A DNA stretch of 60,728 nucleotides from an uncultured Rivibacter sp. (GCA_946480925.1 CAMLLU010000032.1:1-60728); one strand, 5' to 3'. Positions 26,734 through 35,880 are shown, counted from the stretch's first letter. The notes: generated from the letters alone by a model not told the origin. Numbers and translations: made by a program.

Positions 26734-27746
26734 GGCGAGGCCTGCCGCGGGTGCCGTGCCCGCCATTCCAGCACCCCATAAGTGACGGCAGCCACCGCCA
26801 GCGGCAGCAGGTAGTACACCGTGCGATACACCAGCAGCGCCGCCAGCAGCTGGTGCTCGGCCAGGCGGTGACCCAGCATTGCGATGAACACCGCTTCGAG
26901 CACGCCCAGGCCGGCCGGCACCTTGGCCAGCACGCCGGCCACGCAGCCCACCAGCAGCGTGGCCAGCACGGCGCCGTAGCCCGGCGGTGCGTCGCTCAAG
27001 GGGTGCAGCAGCAGCCACACCAGCGCGGCCATCACGCTCCAGTTCGCCATCGACAGGCCGATCTGCACCGCGGCCAGGCCGGGGCTGGGCAGCATGATCT
27101 CGTGGCCGCGTATCGTCCACGACCGCGTGGCCGAGCTGTGGCACAGCCACACGTAGCCCGCGGCCAGCGCCACGAGCACGAAGCCCAGCGCCTGCAGCGC
27201 GTCGTTGCCGAGGCGCCAGTCTTCCGGCAGGTCCACCAGGCCGCTGGCAAACACGCCGCCGGCCAGCAGCAGGTAGCCCGACCAGTTGGTCACCAGGCTC
27301 AGGCCCACGATGCGCGCGATGTCGGCCGCGTCGAGCCCCAGGCGCGAATACAGCCGCATGCGCATGGCCACGGCGCCCACCAGCGTGCCCATGTTGAGGT
27401 TGAAGGCGTAGCTCACGAAGGCCGAGCGCATGACGCGCCGCGCGCGCACCTCGTGGCCCACGTAATGGCGGCCTATGAGGTCGAAGCAGCTGTAGAGCGT
27501 GTGGCTCAGCGCGGCCAGCGCCACCGCTGCCAGCAGCGTGGGCGCGCCGTAGCTGCGCACGGCGGTGAACACCTGGGTCCAGTCGATGCGGCGTGCCTGC
27601 CACACGAGCAGTGCCACCACGAAGATGGAGAAGCACACGATGGCCACGCGGCGCAGCCACGGCCATGCGCGGCGCCAGCCACTGCCGGCGTGCGCAGGGT
27701 GATGGCTGGCGGGGGCATGGGCCGAGGCGCGCATGGTGGTGCTCAT
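26730..27746 (-). CDS. ybhN: YbhN-like UPF0104/LPG-synthase-TM-domain membrane protein
   Basis: 338 residues with about eight transmembrane helices, of the lysylphosphatidylglycerol-synthase transmembrane (flippase-like) family but without the synthase domain. Recognisable are SYAFNLNMGTLVGAVAMRMRLYSRLGL and KVPAGLGVLEAVFIAMLG. In E. coli ybhP-clsB-ybhN form one conserved cluster with this gene order, reproduced here. It may handle lipid translocation; function unproven. Start at MSTTMRASAHAP is chosen for the first membrane segment context, with a weak ribosome site. Confidence 0.85.
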   Translation of the reverse strand: MSTTMRASAHAPASHHPAHAGSGWRRAWPWLRRVAIVCFSIFVVALLVWQARRIDWTQVFTAVRSYGAPTLLAAVALAALSHTLYSCFDLIGRHYVGHEVRARRVMRSAFVSYAFNLNMGTLVGAVAMRMRLYSRLGLDAADIARIVGLSLVTNWSGYLLLAGGVFASGLVDLPEDWRLGNDALQALGFVLVALAAGYVWLCHSSATRSWTIRGHEIMLPSPGLAAVQIGLSMANWSVMAALVWLLLHPLSDAPPGYGAVLATLLVGCVAGVLAKVPAGLGVLEAVFIAMLGHRLAEHQLLAALLVYRTVYYLLPLAVAAVTYGVLEWRARHPRQASP

Positions 27747-27861
27747 GACTGCGACACCCCGGCCGCTGAACACAGCGGCCACCCCTGCAGAAGGAGCGCG
27801 GGCCGTGCTTGCGAGCGGCCCGGCGCGGCGGCCCGGGGCGTACGGGTTGGCGCTGGGGGTC

Positions 27862-29172
27862 TCATGGTGGGTCGCCGGATCGGTGCGAGGCCTGCAGCGC
27901 CAGTTCTCGTTCCTGTTGCGGGCGGTCGCCGTCACGCGCGCCCGGGCCCAGTGGGGGCGACGTCAGCTTGGGCGTGTGCGCCGGCAGCCAGCCGGCCCAG
28001 GCCGGGAACTTGCGCGTGAAGTGATAGGCCGCGAAGTCGAGCATCAGCCGCCAGCCCGTGCGTGGCGGAGCGCTGGAAGCGTCGAGCTGCCGGCAGTCGT
28101 TGGCGATCAATGCCTGCAGCTTCTCGCGCAGTTCGCGGTTGAAGTCGCGGTCGAGCATGACGACGTTGGCCTCGAGGTTGAGCGCCAGGCTCAGTGGGTC
28201 GAGGTTGCTCGAGCCCACCGTGGCCCATTCATCGTCCACCACTGCCACCTTGCCGTGCAGCGGGCGGCGGCAGTATTCGTGGATCTGCACGCCGGCCCGC
28301 AGCAGCGGCCCGTGCAGCAGCTCGGTGAACCACTTGACGGTGGGCATGTCGGGCCGGCCCTGCAGCACGAGTTTCACTTCCACGCCGCGCTTTGCGGCAC
28401 GACGCAGCTCGCGCAGCAGCCGGTAGCCGGGAAAGAAGTACGCGTTGGCGATGATCACCTGCCGCCGCGCCGAGCGGATGGCCGCGCGGTAGTGGCGTTC
28501 GATGTCGTCGCGGTGGTCGTTGTTGTCGCGCGTGACCAGCATGGCCTGCGCGGAGCCCGCCGGGGGCGGCACGGGCGGTGCAGGCGGCGGCGCGCCGCGG
28601 CGCTGCCACCAGTGCGCGCGCGGGCGCCGGTCGCCCAGCGCCTGGGTCGCGAACTGGTGGATGTGCGCCACCAGCGGGCCTTCGATCTGCACCGAGTAGT
28701 CCTGCTTGGCGGCCGGGCCGTAGTCGAGCAAGTGGTCGGCCGAGTAGTTGATGCCGCCCACGAAGGCGCGCGTGCAGTCCACCACCACCAGCTTGCGGTG
28801 CAGCCGGCGGTACCACTTGGTGCGCAGGCCGAAGAAGCGGCGGCAGGGGTCGAACACGTGCAGCCGCACGCCGGCCGCGATGAGCGGCGCGGTGAATTCG
28901 AGCGACAGGTCGGGCGAGCCATAGCCGTCGACGGTGACGTCGATGCTCACGCCGCGCTGCGCCGCGGCCATGAGCACCGCGTGCAGCTGGCGGCCCACCT
29001 TGTCGTCGAACAGGATGAAGGTTTCGATCAACACCTCGCGCCGGGCCTGTGCGATGGCCTCGAACACGCGCGGGAAGAATTCTTCGCCGTTCTCGAGCAG
29101 CTCGATGCGGTTGCCGTCCACCCACTTCGAAGACTTGGGAGGCGCGACGTTGTTGCCGGGCAGCGAGCTCAT
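27862..29172 (-). CDS. clsB: Cardiolipin synthase B (phospholipase D family)
   Basis: 436-residue membrane-associated enzyme that condenses phosphatidylglycerol molecules (or PG with another donor) to cardiolipin. Two HxKx4D motifs are visible: [19 protein letters not shown] and [19 protein letters not shown]. It lacks the N-terminal transmembrane helices of ClsA, as ClsB does. Between the motifs is a Pro-rich insert ([12 protein letters not shown]). The ATG overlaps the stop of the preceding ybhP-like gene in ATGA. A 115-base gap separates it from the ybhN-like gene. Confidence 0.93.
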   Translation of the reverse strand: MSSLPGNNVAPPKSSKWVDGNRIELLENGEEFFPRVFEAIAQARREVLIETFILFDDKVGRQLHAVLMAAAQRGVSIDVTVDGYGSPDLSLEFTAPLIAAGVRLHVFDPCRRFFGLRTKWYRRLHRKLVVVDCTRAFVGGINYSADHLLDYGPAAKQDYSVQIEGPLVAHIHQFATQALGDRRPRAHWWQRRGAPPPAPPVPPPAGSAQAMLVTRDNNDHRDDIERHYRAAIRSARRQVIIANAYFFPGYRLLRELRRAAKRGVEVKLVLQGRPDMPTVKWFTELLHGPLLRAGVQIHEYCRRPLHGKVAVVDDEWATVGSSNLDPLSLALNLEANVVMLDRDFNRELREKLQALIANDCRQLDASSAPPRTGWRLMLDFAAYHFTRKFPAWAGWLPAHTPKLTSPPLGPGARDGDRPQQERELALQASHRSGDPP

Positions 29173-29984
29173 AGCGAGATCTCCGCCGCCAGCGGCGCGT
29201 GGTCCGACAGGTGCGACCACGGCCGGTTGGGCAGCACCACCGGCTGGTGGGACTCGGCGTTGCGCACGTAGATGCGGTCCAGCCGCAGCAGCGGCCAGCG
29301 CGCGGGAAAGGTCTTGACCGCCTCGCCGCGCTGCGCCACGAACACCTCGTGCAGGCCGGCGCAGCGCTGCAGCCGCTCGTGCGCCTTCATGCGCCAGTCG
29401 TTGAAGTCGCCCGCCACCACCAGCGGTGCATCGGGCGGCACGCGGTGGTCGAGCTGGCGGCACAGCAGGTCGAGCTGCTGGGCACGCTGCGCCTCGCGCA
29501 GGCTCAGGTGCACGCAGATGGCGTGCACCTCGGCCTCGTCGAACGGCAGCCGCAGCACGCAGTGCAGCAGGCCGCGCTTTTCGTCGCCCCAGCCCACGCT
29601 GATGTCGTGGTTCTCGTAGCGCTCGATCGGAAACTTCGACAGCACCGCATTGCCGTGGTCGCCTTCGGGGTACACGGCGTTGCGGCCGTAGGCGAACTGC
29701 GGCCAGATGCTGTCGGCCAGGAATTCGTACTGCGGCGTCTCGGGCCAGTCGACGTAGCGCAGCGAGTGGCCCGCATGCGCGCCCAGCACTTCCTGCAGGA
29801 ACACGATGTCGGCGCTCACGCTGCGCACGGCTTCACGCAGCTCATGCAGGATGAACTTGCGGTTGAAGAACGTGAAGCCCTTGTGCGTGTTCACCGTGAG
29901 CACCTTGAACGTGCGCGACGACAGCGCTGCGGCCGGTGCGGCAAGGGGGGGCATGGACGTGCTGGGGTTGAGGCTCGCAGTCAT
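29169..29984 (-). CDS. ybhP: Endonuclease/exonuclease/phosphatase-family protein (YbhP-like)
   Basis: 271 residues with the EEP fold: [25 protein letters not shown] (metal Glu), [13 protein letters not shown] (catalytic Asp/Asn) and [13 protein letters not shown] (terminal Asp-His). This family cleaves phosphodiesters of nucleic acids or inositol phosphates; YbhP's own substrate is unproven. First gene of the ybhP-clsB-ybhN-udgX set, so an envelope-lipid role is suggested by association. Confidence 0.9.
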   Translation of the reverse strand: MTASLNPSTSMPPLAAPAAALSSRTFKVLTVNTHKGFTFFNRKFILHELREAVRSVSADIVFLQEVLGAHAGHSLRYVDWPETPQYEFLADSIWPQFAYGRNAVYPEGDHGNAVLSKFPIERYENHDISVGWGDEKRGLLHCVLRLPFDEAEVHAICVHLSLREAQRAQQLDLLCRQLDHRVPPDAPLVVAGDFNDWRMKAHERLQRCAGLHEVFVAQRGEAVKTFPARWPLLRLDRIYVRNAESHQPVVLPNRPWSHLSDHAPLAAEISL

Positions 29985-30206
29985 GGTCTTTCGAGTTTGG
30001 GATGCGGCCCGGGTTGCCGATGTAGGTTGGCTCGACGGCGTGGCGTGCGCGAACTCCTACATGGGCTGCACGGCCATGGCACAAGCCGGGCATGCCACGT
30101 GCCGATGCCCATGCGCCCGGCGCTGTAAGGAAGCCGGTGCTACCCTCGACCCACTCTTTTGGGCCCCCGGCGGCCGATGTGGGCGACCCACAAAAAGGAG
30201 GCAGCC

Positions 30207-31523
30207 TTGAACCAGCATGAGGAGGCCGCGGACGAACCCGCGGCGTGTTGCGACGACGAGGCGAGCGCCGCGCTGCTGCGGCGCTACAGCAAGGTGCGCG
30301 GGCTCTCGCAGTTGCTCGCACAGCCGCTGTCGGCCGAAGACCGCTGCGTGCAGTCCATGCCCGACGCGAGCCCCACCAAATGGCACCTCGCACACACGAG
30401 CTGGTTTTTCGAGACGCTGGTGCTCAAGCCTTTTCTGCATGGCTGGCGGCCGTTCGACGAGCGCTACTTCTTTCTCTTCAACTCGTACTACGAATCGCTC
30501 GGCCCACGCCACCCGAGGCCGCAGCGCGGGCTGCTCACGCGGCCTTCGTGCGGCGAGGTGGAGGCCTATCGCCGCTTCGTCGATGACGGCGTGGCGCGAC
30601 TGGCGCGCGAGGCCGATGCCGCCACGTGGCGCGAAGCCGAGCCGCTGCTCACGCTGGGCCTGCACCACGAGCAGCAACACCAGGAGCTGATGCTCACCGA
30701 CGTCAAGCACCTGCTGTCGCTCAACCCGCTGGCACCGGCCTACCTGCCGGCCCCGAAAGAAGCCAGAGTGGAGGCCGTGCCGCCGCTGAGCTGGTGGGAC
30801 TGTGCGGGCGGCCGCATGGAGATCGGCCACGACCAGCGCAGCGGCTTTGCCTTCGACAACGAAACGCCGCGCCATGCGGTGCTGCTGGCGCCCTACCAAC
30901 TGGCCAGCCGGCCGGTGACCAACGGTGAATACCTCGCCTTCATGCGCGACGGCGGCTACCGCCGGCCCGAGCTGTGGCTTTCTGACGGCTGGGCCGCGGT
31001 GCAGCGGGGCGGGTGGGAAGCGCCGCTTTACTGGAGCGAAGTGCAGGCCGAAGTGCCGAGCGTCTTCACGCTGTTCGGCCAGCAGCGCGTGAACCTGGCC
31101 GAGCCGGTGTGCCACCTGAGCTTCTACGAGGCAAGTGCCTATGCCGCCTGGGCCGGCGCGCGGCTGCCCACTGAATTCGAATGGGAAGCCGCCGCCTCGG
31201 CCGCCGCACCGCTGGCCGCGCCGCGTCATGACCCGGCCCGCCCGCACCCCAAGCCTGCTGCCCAGGGCGCTGCGCCGCAGCTGCAGCAGATGCTGGGCGA
31301 GGTGTGGGAGTGGACGCGTTCTTCCTACGACCCGTACCCAGGCTTCCGGCCGCTGGCCGGTGCGGTGGGCGAATACAACGGCAAATTCATGGTGGGCCAG
31401 CTGGTGCTGCGAGGCGGCAGCTGCGCCTCGCCGGCCGGTCACCTGCGGGCCAGTTACCGCAACTTCTTTCCACCGGGGGCGCGCTGGCAGTTCTCGGGCT
31501 TGCGGCTTGCGAGGGACCTGTGA
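30207..31523 (+). CDS. egtB: Ergothioneine biosynthesis sulfoxide synthase EgtB
   Basis: 438-residue non-heme iron enzyme that joins hercynine to a cysteine or gamma-glutamylcysteine thiol with oxygen. N-terminal DinB-like domain with iron-binding KWHLAHTSWFFE and GLHHEQQHQEL, then a formylglycine-generating-enzyme/sulfatase-modifying domain ending GSCASPAGHLRASYRNFF and WQFSGLRLARD. The TTG at 30207 is preferred because AAGGAGG lies five bases upstream; an ATG at 30177 would put that site inside the gene. The stop overlaps the egtD start as GTGA. Confidence 0.93.
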   Translation: MNQHEEAADEPAACCDDEASAALLRRYSKVRGLSQLLAQPLSAEDRCVQSMPDASPTKWHLAHTSWFFETLVLKPFLHGWRPFDERYFFLFNSYYESLGPRHPRPQRGLLTRPSCGEVEAYRRFVDDGVARLAREADAATWREAEPLLTLGLHHEQQHQELMLTDVKHLLSLNPLAPAYLPAPKEARVEAVPPLSWWDCAGGRMEIGHDQRSGFAFDNETPRHAVLLAPYQLASRPVTNGEYLAFMRDGGYRRPELWLSDGWAAVQRGGWEAPLYWSEVQAEVPSVFTLFGQQRVNLAEPVCHLSFYEASAYAAWAGARLPTEFEWEAAASAAAPLAAPRHDPARPHPKPAAQGAAPQLQQMLGEVWEWTRSSYDPYPGFRPLAGAVGEYNGKFMVGQLVLRGGSCASPAGHLRASYRNFFPPGARWQFSGLRLARDL

Positions 31524-32569
31524 ACCAACGACCCCACCCATGGCGCATCACGCCCGCATCGCATGCGCACGTGCGGCTCGACCGCACGGCAGCGGTGTCG
31601 GTGCGTGCCAACGACTCCGACTTCTGCGTGCTCGACGAGAGCGACGAGGCACGCAGCGAATTCGCACGCGACTTCGTGACCGCCCTGTCGGGCCGCCCGC
31701 GCGCGATCTCGCCCAAGTACTTCTACGACGCGCAGGGCTCGGCCCTGTTCGACGCGATCTGCGAGCTGCCCGAGTACTACCCCACGCGCACCGAGCTTTC
31801 GCTGCTGGCGCGGCATGCCGACGAGATGGCGCTGTGCATCGGCCCGGGGGCCGACATCGTGGAGTTCGGTGCCGGTTCCAGCGTGAAGGTGCGCTTGCTG
31901 CTCGATGCATTGCGCACGCCCAAGCGCTTCGTGCCGATCGACATCTCTGGCGAGCACCTGCAGGCCGCGGTGCAGCCGCTGGCGCGCGACTACCCTGGCC
32001 TGGCGATCGCGCCCATCGGTGCCGACTTCACGCGCGAGCTGCAGCTGCCGCCCGCGCTGCCGGGCAGCCGCCGGGTGGGCTTCTTTCCCGGCTCGTCGAT
32101 CGGCAACTTCTCGCCGGGCGAGGCCGCGCACTTCCTGCGCAACGCCGCGCAATGGCTCAAGGGCGGCGGCCTGCTGATCGGCGTGGACCTCGTGAAGGAC
32201 CCGGCCCTGCTGCATGCCGCCTACAACGACGCGGCCGGCGTGACCGCTGCCTTCAACCGCAACCTGCTGGAGCGTGCGAACCGCGAGCTCGAGGCCGACT
32301 TCGAGCCCGGGCAGTTCGCCCACTACGCGTTCTACGAACCGCGGCTGCAACGCATCGAGATGCACCTGGTGAGCCAGCGCCGCCAGAGCGTGGTGCTGTG
32401 CGGGCGGCGTTTCGAGTTCGTCGACGGCGAGACGCTGCACACCGAGAATTCGTACAAGTTCACCGTCGAAGGCTTCCAGGCGCTGGCCTGCGAAGCGGGT
32501 TTCGAAGTGGGCCCGGTATGGTGCGACCGCGATCGGATGTTCAGCGTGCACTGGCTCGTGGCGCCCTGA
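31520..32569 (+). CDS. egtD: L-histidine N-alpha-methyltransferase EgtD
   Basis: 349-residue enzyme trimethylating histidine to hercynine with three SAM, the first step of ergothioneine synthesis. Features: SPKYFYDAQGSALFDAICELPEYYPTRTE, SAM-binding VEFGAGSSVKVRLLL, PIDISGEHL, FFPGSSIGNF and the C-terminal TENSYKF histidine-binding loop. The GTG start overlaps the egtB stop and GAGGG sits just upstream. EgtB and EgtD are adjacent with no egtA, egtC or egtE, the usual proteobacterial minimal set. Confidence 0.95.
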   Translation: MNQRPHPWRITPASHAHVRLDRTAAVSVRANDSDFCVLDESDEARSEFARDFVTALSGRPRAISPKYFYDAQGSALFDAICELPEYYPTRTELSLLARHADEMALCIGPGADIVEFGAGSSVKVRLLLDALRTPKRFVPIDISGEHLQAAVQPLARDYPGLAIAPIGADFTRELQLPPALPGSRRVGFFPGSSIGNFSPGEAAHFLRNAAQWLKGGGLLIGVDLVKDPALLHAAYNDAAGVTAAFNRNLLERANRELEADFEPGQFAHYAFYEPRLQRIEMHLVSQRRQSVVLCGRRFEFVDGETLHTENSYKFTVEGFQALACEAGFEVGPVWCDRDRMFSVHWLVAP

Positions 32570-32572
32570 TGG

Positions 32573-32615
32573 CCCCCCCGTAGCGCCTGCGGCGCTCCCC
32601 CTCAAGGGGGCGTCT
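32573..32615 (+). repeat. Intergenic repeat with two short hairpins
   Basis: AGCGCC-TGC-GGCGCT (32582-32596) is followed by CCCCC-TCAA-GGGGG (32597-32610), directly after egtD. This double-hairpin pattern with poly-C/poly-G arms is a common dispersed element in Burkholderiales and probably ends or stabilises the egtBD transcript. Confidence 0.5.
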
Positions 32616-32673
32616 GCTTGGAGGAGAGCCGCGACGTGACAGGAATGAAGCAGTTGAAGAAAGGTCTTCTCGA

Positions 32674-32955
32674 ATGAAAGCGATCTGGAACGGCACCGTG
32701 GTGGCCGAGAGCGACGACACCGTGGTGGTGGAAGGCAACCACTACTTCCCCGAAGGCGCGGTGCCGCGCGACTACCTGCTGCCCAGCAACACCAAGAGCA
32801 TGTGTGCATGGAAGGGCGAGGCGCGCTACTACAACCTCTTCGTCGACGGCGACGTGGCACCCGATGCGGTGTGGTACTACCCGGAGCCGAAGGAGGCTGC
32901 GGCGCAGATCAAGGGGCGGGTGGCGTTTGGGCGGGGGGTGAAGGTGGAGGAGTAG
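32674..32955 (+). CDS. DUF427-domain protein
   Basis: 93-residue small beta-barrel protein of unknown function (MKAIWNGTVVAESDDTVVVEGNHYFP...SMCAWKGEARYYNLFVDGDVAPDAVWYYPEP). Sequence and length are typical of complete single-domain DUF427 proteins. A diverged fragment of the same family lies 2.8 kb to the right at 35769-35815, beyond the type VI cargo operon. Confidence 0.9.
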   Translation: MKAIWNGTVVAESDDTVVVEGNHYFPEGAVPRDYLLPSNTKSMCAWKGEARYYNLFVDGDVAPDAVWYYPEPKEAAAQIKGRVAFGRGVKVEE

Positions 32956-33026
32956 GGGCTGCTGCTCTATCGGCGCCTATGGCGCTGTGCGTCACCTGGG
33001 CGCATGAAAAATCGCCCCGTTAACAC

Positions 33027-33058
33027 CGCCCGTTCGGGCTGAGGTATCGAAGCCCTGC
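33027..33058 (+). repeat. Left 32-bp direct repeat flanking the type VI cargo operon
   Basis: Begins CGCCCGTTCGGGCTGAGG and ends with GCCCTGC. The same 32 bases with a single mismatch recur in the same orientation at 35915-35946. The core resembles a widespread Burkholderiales repeat family, so the pair may be repeat-mediated boundaries rather than integrase sites. Confidence 0.75.
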
Positions 33059-33089
33059 GACGAGCCGTGGCGGCCCCGTCGCGCAGGTC

Positions 33090-33830
33090 TCATGACACTT
33101 CGAGAATGCTCGGCAGCAAGCCCTGATCCGCCAAGCGCACCTCGATGGCGTTGGCGTTCTTGATGTGCTCGGCGTTGTCCACATCGAAGGTGTCGGTGGT
33201 GCTGACGATCAGGGTGCCCGGCTTGCCATCCCTGTCGGGCATTGGCAGCAGCGCATGGGCTTCGGGTACCTGTTGCTGCGTCAACGCTCGGGGCAGATAG
33301 AGCATCCAGCCGACCGCGAGGCGGTCCTGAAAGACAGCTTTGGGTCCGTAGCGAGTCATGTCGAACACATGGGCGTAAAGCGGGCTCCATTGCCTGACGC
33401 ACAGGGCGACGAGACCGGCCATGTCTTTCCAGTCGCCCAGGCGGTTTTGGCCCTTTGGGTTGTCAAGCGACAACTCCATGTGGTCGGGTGCGGGGGCGTC
33501 CGAGTACATCAGATGAATGGAGGCCCCCAAACCAGAGTCCTGTTCGCCGTTCCACAAGCTGATGGACGAAACGAAGAACGGCTTTCTGCGCTTCTTCTTT
33601 TCTTCATTCCGAAGTACTGCTCTTGCTGCTTCGTCACCATCGAAGCCGGGCGCAAACACGCTGTGCAGCAGCGCCTCCTTGAGTGAATCGCCTTTCAGCA
33701 GCCATTCGCTCAACAGTCTGTCGCGAGACGCCAGGTAGTCGATCAGCGGCTTTAGCGAGTCCAATTGCACATCGGCCGACAGCTCGACGGTGTCGGGAAT
33801 CCGGAACGCAACATATACATCAGTGGACAT
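33090..33830 (-). CDS. Imm52-family immunity protein
   Basis: 246-residue cytoplasmic protein (MSTDVYVAFRIPDTVELSAD...GLLPSILEVS). The mid-section with SISLWNGEQDSGLGASIHLM, LVALCVRQWSPLYAHVFDM and VGWMLYLPRA fits the Imm52 family, which is found next to Tox-REase-5 toxins. It is the last gene of the cargo operon, 14 bases after the toxin. A TTG six codons earlier overlapping the toxin stop is an alternative start. It should neutralise the adjacent nuclease. Confidence 0.75.
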   Translation of the reverse strand: MSTDVYVAFRIPDTVELSADVQLDSLKPLIDYLASRDRLLSEWLLKGDSLKEALLHSVFAPGFDGDEAARAVLRNEEKKKRRKPFFVSSISLWNGEQDSGLGASIHLMYSDAPAPDHMELSLDNPKGQNRLGDWKDMAGLVALCVRQWSPLYAHVFDMTRYGPKAVFQDRLAVGWMLYLPRALTQQQVPEAHALLPMPDRDGKPGTLIVSTTDTFDVDNAEHIKNANAIEVRLADQGLLPSILEVS

Positions 33831-33844
33831 TGCTCGAGACCTTT

Positions 33845-34423
33845 TCAAGGTTCATAGACAGGAACAAGCGGCCGCATCGCTCTGAGCCGTCGAGACATAT
33901 GAGCGTAGGCCTTCGGTGTCATGAATGACCACTGAAGGACGCTCGGCGGGGCTGCTCTGGCAACTTGGGACTGCAGCATCGCTTGGTCGGCCATGCGATC
34001 AAAGCCTCGGTACCAGCCAAATGGTTGGCCATCCAATCGGAAGAACTGGTCGTAGTTCGCCTTCGCCTCCTGCAGCATGCAAAGGCCGGAGCGAAAACCG
34101 TCGAAGTCGAGCCCGCCGAAGTTCCATTCGGTGCCGGGTGCAAAGCCGGTGATGCGCGCTTGGTAGGCACGCGAGCCCTCGGACATGTGCCAGTTGCGCT
34201 CGACGAGCGTGCCGCAGTCCGGCGGGCACTTGCTGCAGGTTTTCGTCGTTGAGATCGTGTCGGCCTGGGCGATGGGTTTCGCCTTGGCGTTGTCCACCGA
34301 CTCCTCGCGCCTCTTGAGCGCCTCGTTGGCTGCCGCGCCTCCCAGCGTCGCGACGGCCGCGCGTGCTAGCCATGCCAAGGCCGCGCCGGCGCCTTCCAGA
34401 ACAGGAACTGCAATAGCTGCCAT
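33845..34423 (-). CDS. Tox-REase-5 domain nuclease, probable type VI secretion effector
   Basis: 192 residues. N-terminal hydrophobic segment (VPVLEGAGAALAWLARAAVATLGG) followed by the toxin domain from about residue 60: the Cys pairs in TCSKCPPDCG, RAYQARITGF, EWNFGGLDFDGF and QFFRLDGQPFGWY are the pattern of restriction-endonuclease-fold toxin 5. Pseudomonas TseT carries the same domain and degrades DNA when delivered by the type VI apparatus. The ATG overlaps the stop of the previous gene by one base. Imm52 follows immediately. Confidence 0.82.
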   Translation of the reverse strand: MAAIAVPVLEGAGAALAWLARAAVATLGGAAANEALKRREESVDNAKAKPIAQADTISTTKTCSKCPPDCGTLVERNWHMSEGSRAYQARITGFAPGTEWNFGGLDFDGFRSGLCMLQEAKANYDQFFRLDGQPFGWYRGFDRMADQAMLQSQVARAAPPSVLQWSFMTPKAYAHMSRRLRAMRPLVPVYEP

Positions 34424-34761
34424 CAGGTCTGCTCCCTCAGGTGCAGTTTCATCACCGCCAGCAAATCGGCAAAGCGCTCCTCCACCGTGCCGCGCGGTGT
34501 GCGCAACCAAGTCGCAACAGCGGGATGCTGGCTGAACTTCGGTGCAAACGCTTCGGTGTACAGGAACTGCGTGATCGCCGGTCTTTGCGTGAAGCCGAGC
34601 GCCAGCGCCTCACCGTGTGCGGCGTCGAGGCGGCTGCGCAGGCTGTCGTCGATGCCCAATTCCGGGTGCTCCTGGATGATGTCTCGCGCGACTTGTTCGA
34701 CGAACTGCCTCTCTTCGAGCTGCGCCAACTGGCGCAGCTGTTCCTCAGTGAGGTTGAGCAT
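34423..34761 (-). CDS. Small accessory protein of the type VI cargo operon
   Basis: 112 residues, helical and charged (MLNLTEEQLRQLAQLEERQF...MKLHLREQT), with no secretion signal. It overlaps its neighbours on both sides (17 bases with the DUF4123 gene, one base with the toxin), so synthesis is tightly coupled. Comparable small helical proteins sit between DUF4123 adaptors and toxins in other cargo operons and may act as co-chaperones. Role inferred from position only. Confidence 0.7.
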   Translation of the reverse strand: MLNLTEEQLRQLAQLEERQFVEQVARDIIQEHPELGIDDSLRSRLDAAHGEALALGFTQRPAITQFLYTEAFAPKFSQHPAVATWLRTPRGTVEERFADLLAVMKLHLREQT

Positions 34762-35248
34762 CGGACCTCGCCGTCCACACGCGCTGACCGTTGTGCATGA
34801 AGTGCCATTCGTCGATCAGGTGGAAGAACGCAACCTTCTGCTGCGCGTCCATCACGCTGAACAGATTGCCAAGCACACGCGGGTCGTAGAAGCGGACGAG
34901 TGCTTTGCGACCGCCGGGTAGTGCTGCATCCAGCTTCAGCTGGAGGAGCTGCGCCAAGCCTTCCAGATCGAGCGGCGTGATGAGCCATGAAAGTGACGGC
35001 GAAGCAAGCTCCAGATCGGCAAACACGGCGATCAGCTCAGGGCACCTGGTAGCGTCGTAGAGCCAAGGGCCGGCATGTGCGAGCGGAGCGTCTTCCGTTC
35101 CATCAAAGAGTGCACGGTTGACGCATCCCACCCGCTCGATTCGCTGGCCGGTATGTTGTGTGTATTGATAGCCATCGACGAGTGCATACCAGCGCAGTTC
35201 GCGCCGCGTCTGAACGAGCGATTCATATCGCTGCTGGACGTCCAGCAT
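34745..35248 (-). CDS. DUF4123-domain type VI effector adaptor/chaperone
   Basis: 167 residues with family hallmarks: RWYALVDGYQY near the N-terminus, GPWLYDATRCPELI, PSLSWLITPLDLEGLAQLLQLKL and KALVRFYDPRVLGNLFSVMD. DUF4123 proteins (TEC/TAP) bind cargo toxins and load them onto VgrG or PAAR tips. Placed between the PAAR gene and the toxin, exactly as expected. Confidence 0.9.
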   Translation of the reverse strand: MLDVQQRYESLVQTRRELRWYALVDGYQYTQHTGQRIERVGCVNRALFDGTEDAPLAHAGPWLYDATRCPELIAVFADLELASPSLSWLITPLDLEGLAQLLQLKLDAALPGGRKALVRFYDPRVLGNLFSVMDAQQKVAFFHLIDEWHFMHNGQRVWTARSDAQPH

Positions 35249-35253
35249 GGCTG

Positions 35254-35676
35254 CTACTCCCTCACCACCACCGTTGAGCCTGCCGCCGCAGCCTTAGCGA
35301 GGCAGTCAAGGCAGATCGTTGGGGCTTCTGCGGCGAGCTGTGCGGTGGCGGCGGAGAGGGCGCTTGGACAGCTCTCAACACTTGCACTGGCACCAAGGCT
35401 CGATTCCGCGCTCCATGTCGCAACGGCCTGGGTGGAGATCAGGGTTGCACCGCAGGCCGTCTTGTCGCCATGCCTTGCGACGGCACTGCCCATGTCCGTC
35501 ATGTCTTCGGCACCGGAGACGATGGGGAATGTGCCTCGGCACCCCTTCTTTGGGCAGACCGTCAGGTCGCCCACTCGCGCGACGTACTTGCCATGGATGT
35601 CCATGGTGTAGTCGGCCGAGATGACCGTGCCGCCATGGTCGGTACGGTCGCCAATCGTGATGAATGGCTTGCCCAT
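35254..35676 (-). CDS. PAAR-domain protein (type VI spike tip)
   Basis: 140 residues. The N-terminal ~95 residues are a PAAR domain (MGKPFITIGDRTDHGGTVIS...VARVGDLTVCPKKGCRG...VARHGDKTACGATLI) with His/Cys zinc-tip ligands. The C-terminal ~40 residues are Ala/Ser-rich with CPSALSAATAQ and CLDCLAK. GGGAAGG stands before the ATG at 35676. First gene of the cargo operon. No vgrG, hcp or structural type VI genes are in the window, so the apparatus must be elsewhere. Confidence 0.92.
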   Translation of the reverse strand: MGKPFITIGDRTDHGGTVISADYTMDIHGKYVARVGDLTVCPKKGCRGTFPIVSGAEDMTDMGSAVARHGDKTACGATLISTQAVATWSAESSLGASASVESCPSALSAATAQLAAEAPTICLDCLAKAAAAGSTVVVRE

Positions 35677-35768
35677 TTGCACACCTTCCCTGATGTGTTG
35701 TGTTCTGTGCGAGCCTCGGGTTGTTGTTCTCCGAGGCCGGGCGATTCTAGGGGCGCGTGCGCGATCGA

Positions 35769-35815
35769 GGCGAGGCGCGTTGCTACAACCTGTTCATCGA
35801 CGGCGACGTGGCGGA
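35769..35815 (+). pseudogene. DUF427 gene relic
   Basis: Fifteen codons read GEARCYNLFIDGDVA, matching GEARYYNLFVDGDVA of the intact DUF427 protein at 32674-32955, with several synonymous differences. The relic is therefore an old paralogue or a diverged copy, not a recent duplication. It is cut at its 3' side by the repeat starting at 35821. Confidence 0.75.
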
Positions 35816-35820
35816 ACTCC

Positions 35821-35880
35821 TTCACCGCAGAGGCGCGGAGAGCGCGGAGGACACGCGGAGAAATACAGGTGTCTCTGCGG
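35821..35880. repeat. Dispersed intergenic repeat (copy 1)
   Basis: Starts TTCACCGCAGAGGCGCGGAG and ends GTCTCTGCGG, an imperfect inverted repeat built from CGCGGAG modules. Related copies occur at 42410-42450 and 52489-52579. Confidence 0.7.

Noticed and set aside
33090..35676. Complete type VI secretion system
   Set aside because: Only PAAR, adaptor, toxin and immunity genes are present; there is no vgrG, hcp, sheath, ATPase or baseplate gene in the window.
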